NCBI GenBank assembly: GCA_036444495.1
Contig: JAZGBC010000265.1
Coordinates: 1 to 13,367 of the forward strand
Source of the DNA: JAZGBC01 sp036444495
GTDB taxonomy: Bacteria > Pseudomonadota > Alphaproteobacteria > Kiloniellales > J153
Direction of reading: 5' to 3'
DNA: 13,367 nucleotides
Of this stretch, positions 1-6,804 are shown piece by piece. How positions within the stretch are numbered: position 1 is the first letter of the stretch; each line of letters starts with the position of its first letter. Made by a program: the position numbers and the translations under genes. The notes under the pieces are model-generated. The model ran no database searches, was not told the DNA's origin, and worked only from the letters and a program-made list of their open reading frames with translations.

Positions 1-1142
1 GCGCCGAAGCCGACGACCTCGGACAGCGAAAGCAAGAGCAGGAAGAACAGGCACAAAGCCGCGGCCACCATCCCGTACTGCACCGGATGAACGCGGGCAC
101 CGGACATGATTTCGAAAGCGAACACCATGCAGGAAACGAGAATCACGAACAAGATCCCGTATTTCACCGATCGCTCGCTCTTCAGATAGTGATCGACCGG
201 ATCCATGAGGAGCACGAGGATACCCCTGTTGTGGGCTCGGAGGAGCAGCTTATCGGCACCGTCGTCGTCACCGAGCCACGAAACGGGAAGCTCCCGCTCG
301 AAGTTGGAAAGCTCCCAGCGCGCGTCGAATCCATCCGTGGTAACCGTGGACTCGGTTGGCAGATAACCGCCAAAAAAACTCGGATGCGGCCAAGCGGATC
401 GCAGAGTCACGCGGGTTTTGCCGCCAAAAGGAGAGAACCCGAACGTGCGGCTGCCTTTCAAGTCGAGCGTGAAGGAAAAACGGGCCGGCCACTGTCCGGG
501 CCCTGCGTTCAGCAACGGCAGCGAGGCGACGATATTGCGCCTCGCCGGATCGCCGGTTCGGAATGGCAGCGACGATCCATTCCAGTCGAGATTCCCCACA
601 TCCATGATGCCATGGAAGTCGGTGAGGAAGACCTCGATACGCGCCTTGCTCCAGTCTATTTGCTTCGCATCGTTAACGCCCATATCCCCAAGGTCCGGCT
701 GGGCAAAGCTGCCACTGATCCTGGTGCCGGATGTGTAGACGACGGTCTCGTAAATTCCGCGGTGGCGCTTGCTCGGGCGTACCTCGCTTTCGATTTCCAG
801 CATGTCGGGAAGGACAAAGATATGCCGGCGGTCGTCATAGGCATTCTCGCCATCTTCGGTATAGGAAATCCCCGTGTCGGAGTCTGGTGTGGCGGCGCGC
901 CCAGCGGAATTTGCGGTAACCGGTAGGACCAGCACGGGCCCGGCGATGCGCTGTTCGCCGCCCCAAGACACGGCGATCTCGCGCGCGGCGGCGTCGCCGG
1001 TTTTCTCGCGCTCGATAACCAAGTCCCGGATTTTTTGGAGCGGCAGCAGGCTTGCGAGAACAAGAAAGGCCAAGATGCCGAGCTTCACGTAACTCTGGTA
1101 ACGCGGATCCTTCAGCGTGCGGGCCAGTTGCTCGGTGTTCAT
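1..1142 (-). CDS. creD: CreD family inner-membrane protein, 3' end cut by window
   Basis: CreD (Cet) is an inner-membrane protein. In enterobacteria it is induced by the CreBC two-component system, and loss or overproduction affects envelope stress and beta-lactam or colicin tolerance; its biochemical role is unknown. The reading frame is open from an ATG at 1142 to the left edge, giving 380 residues of the roughly 450 usual for the family. A hydrophobic segment lies at about residues 20-38. A long periplasmic beta-rich region follows, with family signatures such as RGIYE and SAWPHPSFFGGYLP. The conserved PVDHYLKSERSVKYG stretch leads into the C-terminal membrane helices, and the last visible residues, LSLSEVVGFG, match the family's LSLSEHIGF region. 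The Shine-Dalgarno is poor. No creB or creC is visible, though the left flank is not seen. The family call is strong; the physiological role here is unknown. Confidence 0.92.
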   Translation of the reverse strand, partial: MNTEQLARTLKDPRYQSYVKLGILAFLVLASLLPLQKIRDLVIEREKTGDAAAREIAVSWGGEQRIAGPVLVLPVTANSAGRAATPDSDTGISYTEDGENAYDDRRHIFVLPDMLEIESEVRPSKRHRGIYETVVYTSGTRISGSFAQPDLGDMGVNDAKQIDWSKARIEVFLTDFHGIMDVGNLDWNGSSLPFRTGDPARRNIVASLPLLNAGPGQWPARFSFTLDLKGSRTFGFSPFGGKTRVTLRSAWPHPSFFGGYLPTESTVTTDGFDARWELSNFERELPVSWLGDDDGADKLLLRAHNRGILVLLMDPVDHYLKSERSVKYGILFVILVSCMVFAFEIMSGARVHPVQYGMVAAALCLFFLLLLSLSEVVGFG

Positions 1143-1157
1143 GACGGCGTGTCCGGC

Positions 1158-1185
1158 GCGTTTCGTTGAGGGACCCAACGAACGC
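1158..1185 (-). promoter_or_regulatory. Inverted repeat (hairpin) in the creD leader
   Basis: GCGTTTCGTTG (1158-1168) and CAACGAACGC (1176-1185) are complementary except for one bulged T, around a 7-nt loop. The hairpin ends 15 bases before the creD ATG on the leftward strand and lies downstream of the helix-turn-helix gene stop at 1267. It has no T-run, so a leader hairpin or protein-binding site is as likely as a terminator. It sits in a 124-bp spacer that holds nothing else I recognise; no cre-tag (TTCAC direct repeats) is present. Confidence 0.4.
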
Positions 1186-1266
1186 ACCGGTTGTTGGCGA
1201 GACTGTGGCTGTGATCGGACTATTTCGAGGCGGGGTGGCGCGCGTCCCTTTCCCGCAGTCGCGGGC

Positions 1267-1779
1267 TCAGCGCGAGCCTTCGGGGCCGTCCCGGTTCATG
1301 CGTTCGATCTGCTTCTCCAGGCGGCGCCAGAGCTGGTCCGCGCCTTCCACCGGGTCGTCCTTGGTCTCCGGCAGGGCTGAGACCAGGCGCTCGGACAGCC
1401 GGTCCAGGTGCTTCTGCAGGCCCTCGCGCAGGGCGAACTCCCGGTCCAGCATTCCCTGCTGGCGCTCCAGCTGTTGCAGCAGGCGGTCGCGCTCGCGCCG
1501 CAGCTCCATGAGCCGGCGCTTGGCTTGGGCCAGCTCCCCGCGCAGGCGCTCGACAGCGCCACCGGCCGCGCCGTTGGCCGCTTCCTGGGCCGCGCCGTTG
1601 GTCGGATGACCGCCCGCGGCCGGCCGCCGGGGCGGCGGGTCCTTGAGCACCACCTGCACCCGGCCGTGCCGCCGGATCGCCCAGAGGGTGCCGCGCTTGA
1701 TGCGGCTCCTGACCGCGTCCGGGGTGATCCCCAGGCGCTCCGCCGCGGTGTTGACGCTCAGCCTTTCCTGGCCCGCCAT
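1267..1779 (-). CDS. Small helix-turn-helix protein with C-terminal coiled coil
   Basis: This is a 170-residue cytoplasmic protein, not assignable to a named gene. Residues 6-46 (LSVNTAAERLGITPDAVRSR, then a wing-like IKRGTLWAIRRHGRVQVVL) have the pattern of a MerR/excisionase-type winged helix-turn-helix that reads a short DNA site. Residues 47-73 are a Pro/Ala/Gly-rich linker. Residues 74-137 are strongly heptad-like, with many Arg, Glu, Leu and Gln, and predict a coiled coil that should dimerise the protein. The tail is charged. The ATG at 1779 has only a weak AGTAGG-like Shine-Dalgarno about 9 bases upstream. The gene stands alone between creD and comM. An inverted repeat 24 bases ahead of the start could be its own operator (inference). 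The coding assignment rests on the coherent domain pattern, which the opposite-strand ORF lacks. Confidence 0.8.
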   Translation of the reverse strand: MAGQERLSVNTAAERLGITPDAVRSRIKRGTLWAIRRHGRVQVVLKDPPPRRPAAGGHPTNGAAQEAANGAAGGAVERLRGELAQAKRRLMELRRERDRLLQQLERQQGMLDREFALREGLQKHLDRLSERLVSALPETKDDPVEGADQLWRRLEKQIERMNRDGPEGSR

Positions 1780-1802
1780 TGGTCGCCTACTTGGTCGTTT
1801 TG

Positions 1803-1819
1803 GTTAAGCAAATGCTAAC
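1803..1819. promoter_or_regulatory. Inverted repeat upstream of the helix-turn-helix gene, possible operator
   Basis: GTTAAGCAAATGCTAAC is an imperfect palindrome: GTTA(A)GC and GCTAAC around AAAT. It is AT-rich in a very GC-rich setting and lies 24 bases before the start codon at 1779 on the leftward strand. That is a usual place for an autoregulatory operator. No second copy was noticed in the window. Confidence 0.4.
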
Positions 1820-1941
1820 ATAAAACGGCCCGGGAGGGCACCGGATTCTTGTGGGTTTGGGGGTGAATGCGGCCGGTCCGGGGGGGGTATCGGCAGCGGA
1901 GAGGCCCTTCAGGCGGGAAATTCGGAACGATTCATGAACAT

Positions 1942-1976
1942 GGCCGTTTCCGGCCCCGAATAGGCCGGAAAGGGCC
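1942..1976 (-). terminator. Long inverted repeat after comM, possible terminator
   Basis: TTTCCGGCC (1947-1955) and GGCCGGAAA (1963-1971) pair perfectly around a 7-nt loop. Flanking GGCC arms extend the stem to 14 positions with one G-G mismatch. It begins 12 bases past the comM stop in the direction of transcription. There is no U-run after the stem, so it may slow or attenuate transcription or protect the mRNA end rather than act as a classic intrinsic terminator. The remaining spacer up to the helix-turn-helix gene holds a run of eight G (1880-1887) and no gene that I can support. Confidence 0.4.
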
Positions 1977-1987
1977 CAAAATACCCC

Positions 1988-3526
1988 TCAATAACGCCCC
2001 GGGGCGATTCTCCGGTAGGACAGGGCCTCGGCGACGTGGATGCGGCGCACGGGCCCGCTCTCGTCGAGATCGGCCAGGGTGCGGGCCACGCGCAGCACCC
2101 GGTGGTAGCCGCGCGCGGTGAGGCGCATGCGCTCGGCGGCCTCGCTGAGCAGCGCCCGGCCTTGGGGCTCGGGGCTGGCCACCTCTTCCAGCAGCTCCCC
2201 ATCGACCTCCGTGTTGCTCCTGGGGGTGCCCGCGAGCGGTCGGCCGTTGCCGTCCAGCTTGGCGTAGCGCTCGGACTGCCGGTCCCTTGCGGCGGCCACC
2301 CGGGCGGCCACGGCGCTGGAATCCTCGGCGGGCGGCGGCAGGGAGAGGTCCGCCGCGTGCACCGCAGGCACCTCGACGTGCAGGTCGATGCGGTCGAACA
2401 GCGGCCCGGAGATCTTGGACTGGTAGTCGAGCGCGCAGCGCGGGGCGCGCGGGCAGGCGAGGCTCGCATCGTCCAGGTGCCCGCAGCGGCAGGGGTTCAT
2501 GGCGGCCACCAGCTGCACCCGCGCCGGGTAGGTCACGTGGACATTCGCCCGGGCGATGGCCACGCGGCCGGTCTCCAAGGGCTGGCGCAGGGCTTCCAGC
2601 GTGGCGCGCTGGAACTCGGGGAACTCGTCCAGGAACAGCACGCCCAGGTGTGCGAGCGAGATCTCGCCGGGTTTGGCGCGCAGGCCGCCGCCCACGAGCG
2701 CGGGCAGGGAGGCCGAGTGGTGCGGGTCGCGGAAGGGGCGCTGGCGCATGAGCCGGCCGCCCTCGAGCTGCCCGGCCACGGAATGGATCATGGAGACTTC
2801 CAGCGCCTCGGCCGGGCTGAGCGGCGGCAGGATACCCGGCAGGCGCTGGGCCAGCATGGACTTGCCCGCACCAGGCGGGCCGACCATCAGCAGGTTATGC
2901 CCGCCGGCCGCGGCCACCTCGAGCGCCCGCTTGGCGGTCTCCTGGCCCTTGATGTCCTTGAGGTCCGGGCAGTGGGCCGTGATCTCCTGCAGCGCCGGCT
3001 CGGGCGGGGTGAGCACCTGGGAGCCCTTGAAGTGGTTGACGAGAGCCAGAAGCGTCTCGGGCGCCAGCACCTCGATCTGCCCGGCCCAGGCGGCCTCCCC
3101 GCCCTGGGGCGCGGGGCAGATCAGCCCGCGCTCGGAACTCAAGGCGTGCATGGCCGCCGGCAGTACGCCGGCCACGGGCCCGATCCGGCCATCCAGCGCC
3201 AATTCCCCCAGCGCCGTATAGCGGGTGATCTCCTCGGCCGGCAGGATGCCCATGGCGGAGAGCAGGCCGAGTGCGATGGGCAGGTCGAAGTGGCTGCCTT
3301 CCTTGAGCAGGTCCGCGGGCGCCAGGTTCACCGTGATGCGCTTAGGCGGCAGCGCCAAGCCAAGCGCGCCGAGCGCGGCGCGCACCCGCTCGCGGCTTTC
3401 GGCTACCGCCTTGTCGGGCAGGCCCACGACCCTGAAGGTGGGCAGGCCGGCCGACATCTGCACCTGGGCGTCCACGTCGACCACCTCGACGCCCTGGAAG
3501 GCCACCGTATTGACCCGCGCGACCAT
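1988..3526 (-). CDS. comM: ComM/YifB family AAA+ ATPase (Mg-chelatase-like)
   Basis: ComM is a hexameric AAA+ branch-migration helicase that helps integrate incoming single-stranded DNA during natural transformation. It is widespread also in bacteria not known to be competent. The 512-residue product matches the usual length (about 500-510). An N-terminal Lon-S16-like domain covers about residues 1-165, with the conserved ADLLKEGSHFDLPIALGLLS. The AAA+ core has Walker A GPPGAGKS at 216-223 and Walker B VLFLDE at 296-301. A cysteine cluster (C346, C348, C358, C364) follows, in the usual zinc-finger-like insert. The C-terminal Mg-chelatase lid domain begins near 430 and includes the conserved MRLTARGYHRVLRVARTLAD. 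The ATG at 3526 is chosen because GGGGAGGT lies 5 bases upstream and the protein then starts at the family's normal point (MVARVNTVAFQG). The frame stays open upstream to 3667 but that extension is not family-like. It is monocistronic and divergent from the gene at 3703. Confidence 0.96.
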   Translation of the reverse strand: MVARVNTVAFQGVEVVDVDAQVQMSAGLPTFRVVGLPDKAVAESRERVRAALGALGLALPPKRITVNLAPADLLKEGSHFDLPIALGLLSAMGILPAEEITRYTALGELALDGRIGPVAGVLPAAMHALSSERGLICPAPQGGEAAWAGQIEVLAPETLLALVNHFKGSQVLTPPEPALQEITAHCPDLKDIKGQETAKRALEVAAAGGHNLLMVGPPGAGKSMLAQRLPGILPPLSPAEALEVSMIHSVAGQLEGGRLMRQRPFRDPHHSASLPALVGGGLRAKPGEISLAHLGVLFLDEFPEFQRATLEALRQPLETGRVAIARANVHVTYPARVQLVAAMNPCRCGHLDDASLACPRAPRCALDYQSKISGPLFDRIDLHVEVPAVHAADLSLPPPAEDSSAVAARVAAARDRQSERYAKLDGNGRPLAGTPRSNTEVDGELLEEVASPEPQGRALLSEAAERMRLTARGYHRVLRVARTLADLDESGPVRRIHVAEALSYRRIAPGRY

Positions 3527-3595
3527 GCGCACCTCCCCTGCCGGGCCCGAGCCGACTCGAAAATCGAGCGTCCGGGCCTCGTTGCTCTTCCTGCG

Positions 3596-3624
3596 ATTGT
3601 ATGCACTCCCGGCGCCATGATCCA
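3596..3624 (-). promoter_or_regulatory. Candidate promoter of comM
   Basis: On the leftward strand, TACAAT (3601-3596) is a five-of-six match to a -10 box. It is preceded by TGGATC (3624-3619), a weak -35, with a 17-base spacer. Transcription would begin about 60 bases ahead of the comM ATG at 3526. This is judged by eye only. Confidence 0.35.
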
Positions 3625-3702
3625 GCCACGTTGCGGCGGCGGCGTCGGGCCGATAGAGTCGGGCCACGACAGGGAGTCACATGAGAGAACGGGATTAAGG
3701 TC

Positions 3703-4110
3703 ATGATCCGCACCATCCTGCTGGCCTTGGGGGCCAGCCTTCTGGCCGCCACGCCGGCGGCGGCCCATTCCGACGACATCCAGATACTGCGCGGTGCCCA
3801 GGTTCAGAGTGCGGCGCTCAGCGCACCGCAAGGCGCGGCCGGGGTGCAGTTGCTCCACGGCGTTGCGTTGCAAGCGCCGGACGCCGCGGGACAGCCCAAA
3901 CATCAAGGCGCTCGCCACCATGCGGGCAAGCGGGCGTATCACAAAGGCGCCAAGCGGATGCATCACCGCAAGAGTCCGCGCCCCAAGGCGGGCGAGACCC
4001 TCTGGCTGGTGGATACGGCCAGCGGCCGCCTGACCGCCTGCCAGATGCACAAGACCGGCGACGTGGGTGGCTACCGCCTGCGCTGCGTGGAGCGCGACCT
4101 GCCGAACTAA
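3703..4110 (+). CDS. Small secreted histidine-rich protein of unknown function
   Basis: I do not recognise a named family. The 135-residue product starts with a clear Sec signal peptide (MIRTILLALGASLLAATPAAA), with predicted cleavage between A21 and H22, so it should be periplasmic or secreted. The middle (about residues 63-95) is rich in His, Lys and Arg (H67, H72, H73, H80, H87, H88), which could bind metal or polyanions. The C-terminal part (about 96-135; ETLWLVDTASGRLTACQM, then YRLRCVERDLPN) looks like a small folded unit. It has two cysteines, C113 and C128, that could form a disulfide in the periplasm. The ATG at 3703 has AAGG a few bases upstream. The gene is monocistronic, divergent from comM and convergent with the nitrilase gene. 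Metal binding is inference from composition only. Confidence 0.82.
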   Translation: MIRTILLALGASLLAATPAAAHSDDIQILRGAQVQSAALSAPQGAAGVQLLHGVALQAPDAAGQPKHQGARHHAGKRAYHKGAKRMHHRKSPRPKAGETLWLVDTASGRLTACQMHKTGDVGGYRLRCVERDLPN

Positions 4111-4128
4111 AGGGCCTTTTTTTAGGTT
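4105..4128. terminator. Possible bidirectional terminator between convergent genes
   Basis: The stops of the convergent genes (TAA ending at 4110 on + and TAA at 4124-4122 on -) are only 11 bases apart. The sequence spanning them, AAAGGGCCTTTTTTTAGGTT, carries a short imperfect dyad (AACTAAA with TTTAGGTT) and a run of seven T (4117-4123). The stem is weak, so efficiency is doubtful. Confidence 0.35.
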
Positions 4129-5063
4129 GCGGTCTTGCGGGCCGCCGCGTCCGGCAGCTTGAGCGTGACATGATCCGCCGTCCAGGCGCCGGGCCAGACC
4201 TCGGCCCCACCCCGGCGCAGGGCGCGCAAGGCCGCAATCGGCAGGTCGCGCGCGATGAGCATTTCCCCGGGCCCCTGGGGCCGGTCGCTGGGCGGGATGG
4301 CGGCGTGCACCCCCTCGTGGCCCAGTTCCTCCTCGCAGGGGACAAAGACCGCCGCCCCTCCGGTGTTGGACTTACGTGCCTTGCTGGGCGAAGCCTTGCC
4401 CAGGCAGCCCACGGCGGCGACCGCGGCCTGCAGTTCCACGGCGCGCGCCTTGGCGCAGGAGAAAACCCGGGAGAAGCCGGCGAGCTTCTCGGTCATCGAC
4501 GGCACCAGCAGGAGATCGAGATCGTAGGGCGCGAGGCGGGCGGCCAGCGCGGGCAGCTCCACGTCCAGGCAGATGAGCGTGGCGAGCCGCAAGCCCCGCC
4601 ACTCGATTATCTCAACTGAGTCTCCGGTGGTCAGGTTCCAGCCCTGCGGGTTCTTCTCGCCCGGCGTGAGACAGAGCTTGTCCTGGGCGATGCACCGCCC
4701 GTCGGGCAGAAGCAGCCAAGCCCGGTTGAGATAAGGCGGCTCGCCGGGCGCGGGCTCGTCCTTTTCCACCGGCATGGTGCCGGGCAGGAGCGCGATGCCG
4801 TGCCGGACCGGCAGGTTTGCCACGGCCTCCAGCGCGGCGGGGGCCTGGCTCGCCAGCCAGGGGATCTCCTCATCCGGCGTCAGGCCCTGGGGTGCGAAGC
4901 TCAGCCACTGCTCGGCCGCATACTCGGGCATGACCAGAAGCTCGGCGCCCGCCGCCTTGGCCGCGGTCATCTGTTCCTCGACGGCGGCCGCCCAGGCGCC
5001 GATGCCGTTCAAGGGCAGCGAGAGATTGGCCGCCCAGAGCGCCAGGCTGAAGGTCTCGGGCAT
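4122..5063 (-). CDS. Carbon-nitrogen hydrolase (nitrilase superfamily amidase)
   Basis: Members hydrolyse nitriles, or more often amides, N-carbamyl groups and related C-N bonds, through a Glu-Lys-Cys triad in the cytoplasm. All three residues are visible: E47 in LLVMPEYAA, K129 in AQDKLCLTPGE and C165 in TLICLDVELP. The 313 residues fit a full single-domain member. The ATG at 5063 lies 28 bases after the gshB stop on the same strand, so co-transcription with gshB is likely. The substrate cannot be read from the sequence. The position directly after glutathione synthetase makes an amidase acting on glutathione or a damaged form of it one possibility (inference); deaminated-glutathione amidase (Nit1) belongs to the same superfamily. 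A general omega-amidase or an aliphatic amidase is equally open. The gene ends inside the shared terminator-like sequence. Confidence 0.93.
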   Translation of the reverse strand: MPETFSLALWAANLSLPLNGIGAWAAAVEEQMTAAKAAGAELLVMPEYAAEQWLSFAPQGLTPDEEIPWLASQAPAALEAVANLPVRHGIALLPGTMPVEKDEPAPGEPPYLNRAWLLLPDGRCIAQDKLCLTPGEKNPQGWNLTTGDSVEIIEWRGLRLATLICLDVELPALAARLAPYDLDLLLVPSMTEKLAGFSRVFSCAKARAVELQAAVAAVGCLGKASPSKARKSNTGGAAVFVPCEEELGHEGVHAAIPPSDRPQGPGEMLIARDLPIAALRALRRGGAEVWPGAWTADHVTLKLPDAAARKTAT

Positions 5064-5091
5064 GGTTCTGCTTATCCGCCCCGCCCCCGCC

Positions 5092-6057
5092 TCACGCCCG
5101 GCGGGCTTGGGGGGCGGCTTGGCGGCGGGCCTCGATGGCGTCCCAGATGTCGGATTCCAGGCGCACGCCGTCGAAGCGGCCGATCTCCTGGATGCCCGTG
5201 GGCGAGGTCACGTTGATCTCGGTGAGATAGCCGCCGATCACGTCGATGCCGACGAAGACGAGCCCGCGCTCCTTGAGCGTGGGGCCGATGGCCTCGCAGA
5301 TCTCCCGGTCGCGCGCATCGAGCGTGGCTTGCACGGCGCGCGCGCCCGCGTGCAGGTTGGCGCGCGCCTCGCCCTCGGCCGGGATGCGCGTGATGGCGCC
5401 CTTGGCCTCGCCGTCCACCAGGATGATGCGCTTGTCGCCCTGGCGCACCTCGGGCTGATAGCGCTGCACGATGATGGGCTCGCGGTAGAGGCCGGCGAAC
5501 ATCTCCAGAAGCGCGTTCAGGTTCTCGTCCCCGGGCGCGATGTGGAACACGCCGATCCCGCCGTTGCCGAACAGCGGCTTCACGATGATGTCCTTGTGCT
5601 CGGCGCGGAAGGCGGCCACCTCGTCCCGGTCGCAGGTGATCAGCGTGGGCGGCATGAGCGCGGGGAAATGGGTGACGAAAAGCTTCTCCGGCGCGTTGCG
5701 CACCTCCGCGGGATCGTTGACCACCAGGGTTTCGGGGTGCACGTGTTCGAGCAGGTGCGTGGCCGTGATGTAGGACATGTCGAAAGGCGGGTCCTGGCGC
5801 ATGAGCACCACGTCGAGGGTCGCCAGATCGATCGTCTCGGGCGCGCCGAAGACGGCCGGGTTCGCCGGATCGCGCTGGGGCGTGAAGGGCCGGGCCGTGG
5901 CCCGCAGGCGCCCGTCACTCAATGACAAATCCCGCGGCAGGTAGTGATAGAGCCCGTGGCCGCGGGCGTGCGCCTCCATGGCCAGGACGAAGGTGCTGTC
6001 GGCCTCGATGTCGATGCCCTCGAAGGGGTCCATCTGGATGGCGACGGCCAGGCTCAT
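5092..6057 (-). CDS. gshB: Glutathione synthetase (ATP-grasp)
   Basis: GshB joins gamma-glutamylcysteine and glycine using ATP, the second step of glutathione synthesis, in the cytoplasm. The 321-residue product fits the bacterial family (about 315). The N-terminal part has the typical IQMDPFEGIDIEADSTFVLA opening (residues 7-26) and the conserved LMRQDPPFDMSYITATHLLE (85-104) and LVVNDPAEVRNAPEKL segments. The ATP-grasp region has IVKPLFGNGGIGVF (158-171), the glycine-rich lid, and the metal/substrate motif EINVTSPTGIQE (280-291). The ATG at 6057 is the natural family start. The next gene downstream is the nitrilase. Upstream is the BON lipoprotein, separated by 91 bases that hold a hairpin and a possible promoter. 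The first enzyme, gshA, is not in the window. Confidence 0.97.
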   Translation of the reverse strand: MSLAVAIQMDPFEGIDIEADSTFVLAMEAHARGHGLYHYLPRDLSLSDGRLRATARPFTPQRDPANPAVFGAPETIDLATLDVVLMRQDPPFDMSYITATHLLEHVHPETLVVNDPAEVRNAPEKLFVTHFPALMPPTLITCDRDEVAAFRAEHKDIIVKPLFGNGGIGVFHIAPGDENLNALLEMFAGLYREPIIVQRYQPEVRQGDKRIILVDGEAKGAITRIPAEGEARANLHAGARAVQATLDARDREICEAIGPTLKERGLVFVGIDVIGGYLTEINVTSPTGIQEIGRFDGVRLESDIWDAIEARRQAAPQARRA

Positions 6058-6107
6058 GGCGTTCGGTCCCTCGGCTCCTCGTTTCCTATGTGGGGCCGCA
6101 GGCCCAG

Positions 6108-6131
6108 GCCCGCCACCCGGCGGGCACTATA
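6108..6131 (-). promoter_or_regulatory. Hairpin and -10-like box ahead of gshB
   Basis: GCCCGCC (6108-6114) and GGCGGGC (6119-6125) pair perfectly around a 4-nt loop. Just beside it, the leftward strand reads TATAGT (6131-6126), a five-of-six -10 match, but the -35 is poor. If the promoter is used, the hairpin would lie at the very start of the gshB transcript. Otherwise the hairpin could mark the end of the upstream BON message. Confidence 0.3.
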
Positions 6132-6148
6132 GCGAATCCAGGGCGCCG

Positions 6149-6766
6149 TCACGAGGACTGTGCGGGAGGGGCCTTCACGCGCACGTAGTTGACCACGCGG
6201 CGCACGTAGGCGATATCGCGGGCGTGCGCGATCACCCGGTCAAGCTCCGCCTGGCTCTGCGCCACGCCGATCAGGTAGACGGCCTGGTTGACCGTCTCCA
6301 CCGAATAGTTGATCGAGGCCACGGCCCGGTCGGCCAGGAGCCGCGCCTTGAGCTTGGTGGAGATCCACTCGTCCCGCGCCGCGTCCATGAGCGAGGAGGA
6401 ATCCGCCACCTCGATCTCGTTGATCACCTCCTGCACGCCCTGGGCCTGCCAGGCCAGGCGCACGGCACTCAGGCGCGTCCCGGGGGCGGGCACGCTACCG
6501 GTCAAAAGTACGCGCCCCTCCTGCACCTGCAGCCTCACCTGGACGTAGAGCGAGCTGCTCTCCTGGAGCCAGAGGCGGTTGATCGCCAGGCGGATGCCGG
6601 TATCGCTCATGGCGCCTTTGAGGCCGCGTTCCTGGGACGCGGTCACCCCGGCGGCCGCGCCCGCGCCCACCACGGCGGCCGCCGTGCAGGCGTTGAGCGC
6701 GAGCCCGAGCGCGCAGAAGGCCGCAAGGGCCAAAGGCACGGGGGGCGAGGGACGGCGCTGTTTCAT
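6149..6766 (-). CDS. dolP: BON-domain lipoprotein (DolP/YraP-like)
   Basis: DolP (formerly YraP) is an outer-membrane-associated lipoprotein with two BON domains. It binds anionic phospholipid and supports envelope integrity and the BAM complex in enterobacteria. The 205-residue product has a lipoprotein signal with the lipobox LALNAC and lipidation at C27. A short Ala/Gly stretch follows, then two BON domains at about residues 51-125 and 126-198. The second carries the conserved WISTKLKARLLAD and NQAVYLIGVAQSQAELDRVI pattern. This length and two-domain layout match DolP (191 residues in E. coli). The ATG at 6766 has GGGAGCG about 9 bases upstream. It follows yraN after 38 bases, within the rsmI-yraN-dolP order also known from E. 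coli, where diaA intervenes. The family is clear; the exact DolP function is inferred. Confidence 0.9.
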   Translation of the reverse strand: MKQRRPSPPVPLALAAFCALGLALNACTAAAVVGAGAAAGVTASQERGLKGAMSDTGIRLAINRLWLQESSSLYVQVRLQVQEGRVLLTGSVPAPGTRLSAVRLAWQAQGVQEVINEIEVADSSSLMDAARDEWISTKLKARLLADRAVASINYSVETVNQAVYLIGVAQSQAELDRVIAHARDIAYVRRVVNYVRVKAPPAQSS

Positions 6767-6804
6767 TCTCGATCGCTCCCGGGTCGTGAGGTGAATTCTC
6801 TACT

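Noticed and set aside
87..926. 279-codon open frame on the + strand at the left end
   Set aside because: It is antisense to creD, whose translated sequence matches the family along its whole visible length.
1408..1818. 136-codon + strand frame opposite the helix-turn-helix gene
   Set aside because: It has no domain pattern and covers the palindrome. The leftward frame has a clear DNA-binding head and heptad repeat.
3527..3667. N-terminal extension of comM to the ATG at 3667
   Set aside because: The extra 47 residues are not family-like, while the internal ATG at 3526 has GGGGAGGT 5 bases upstream and matches the usual ComM start.
2036..3706. 556-codon open frame on the + strand opposite comM
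   Set aside because: It is antisense to comM in GC-rich DNA, where third-position bias opens the opposite frame. It is rich in Gly, Arg, His and Gln with no domain pattern, whereas the leftward frame has intact Walker motifs.
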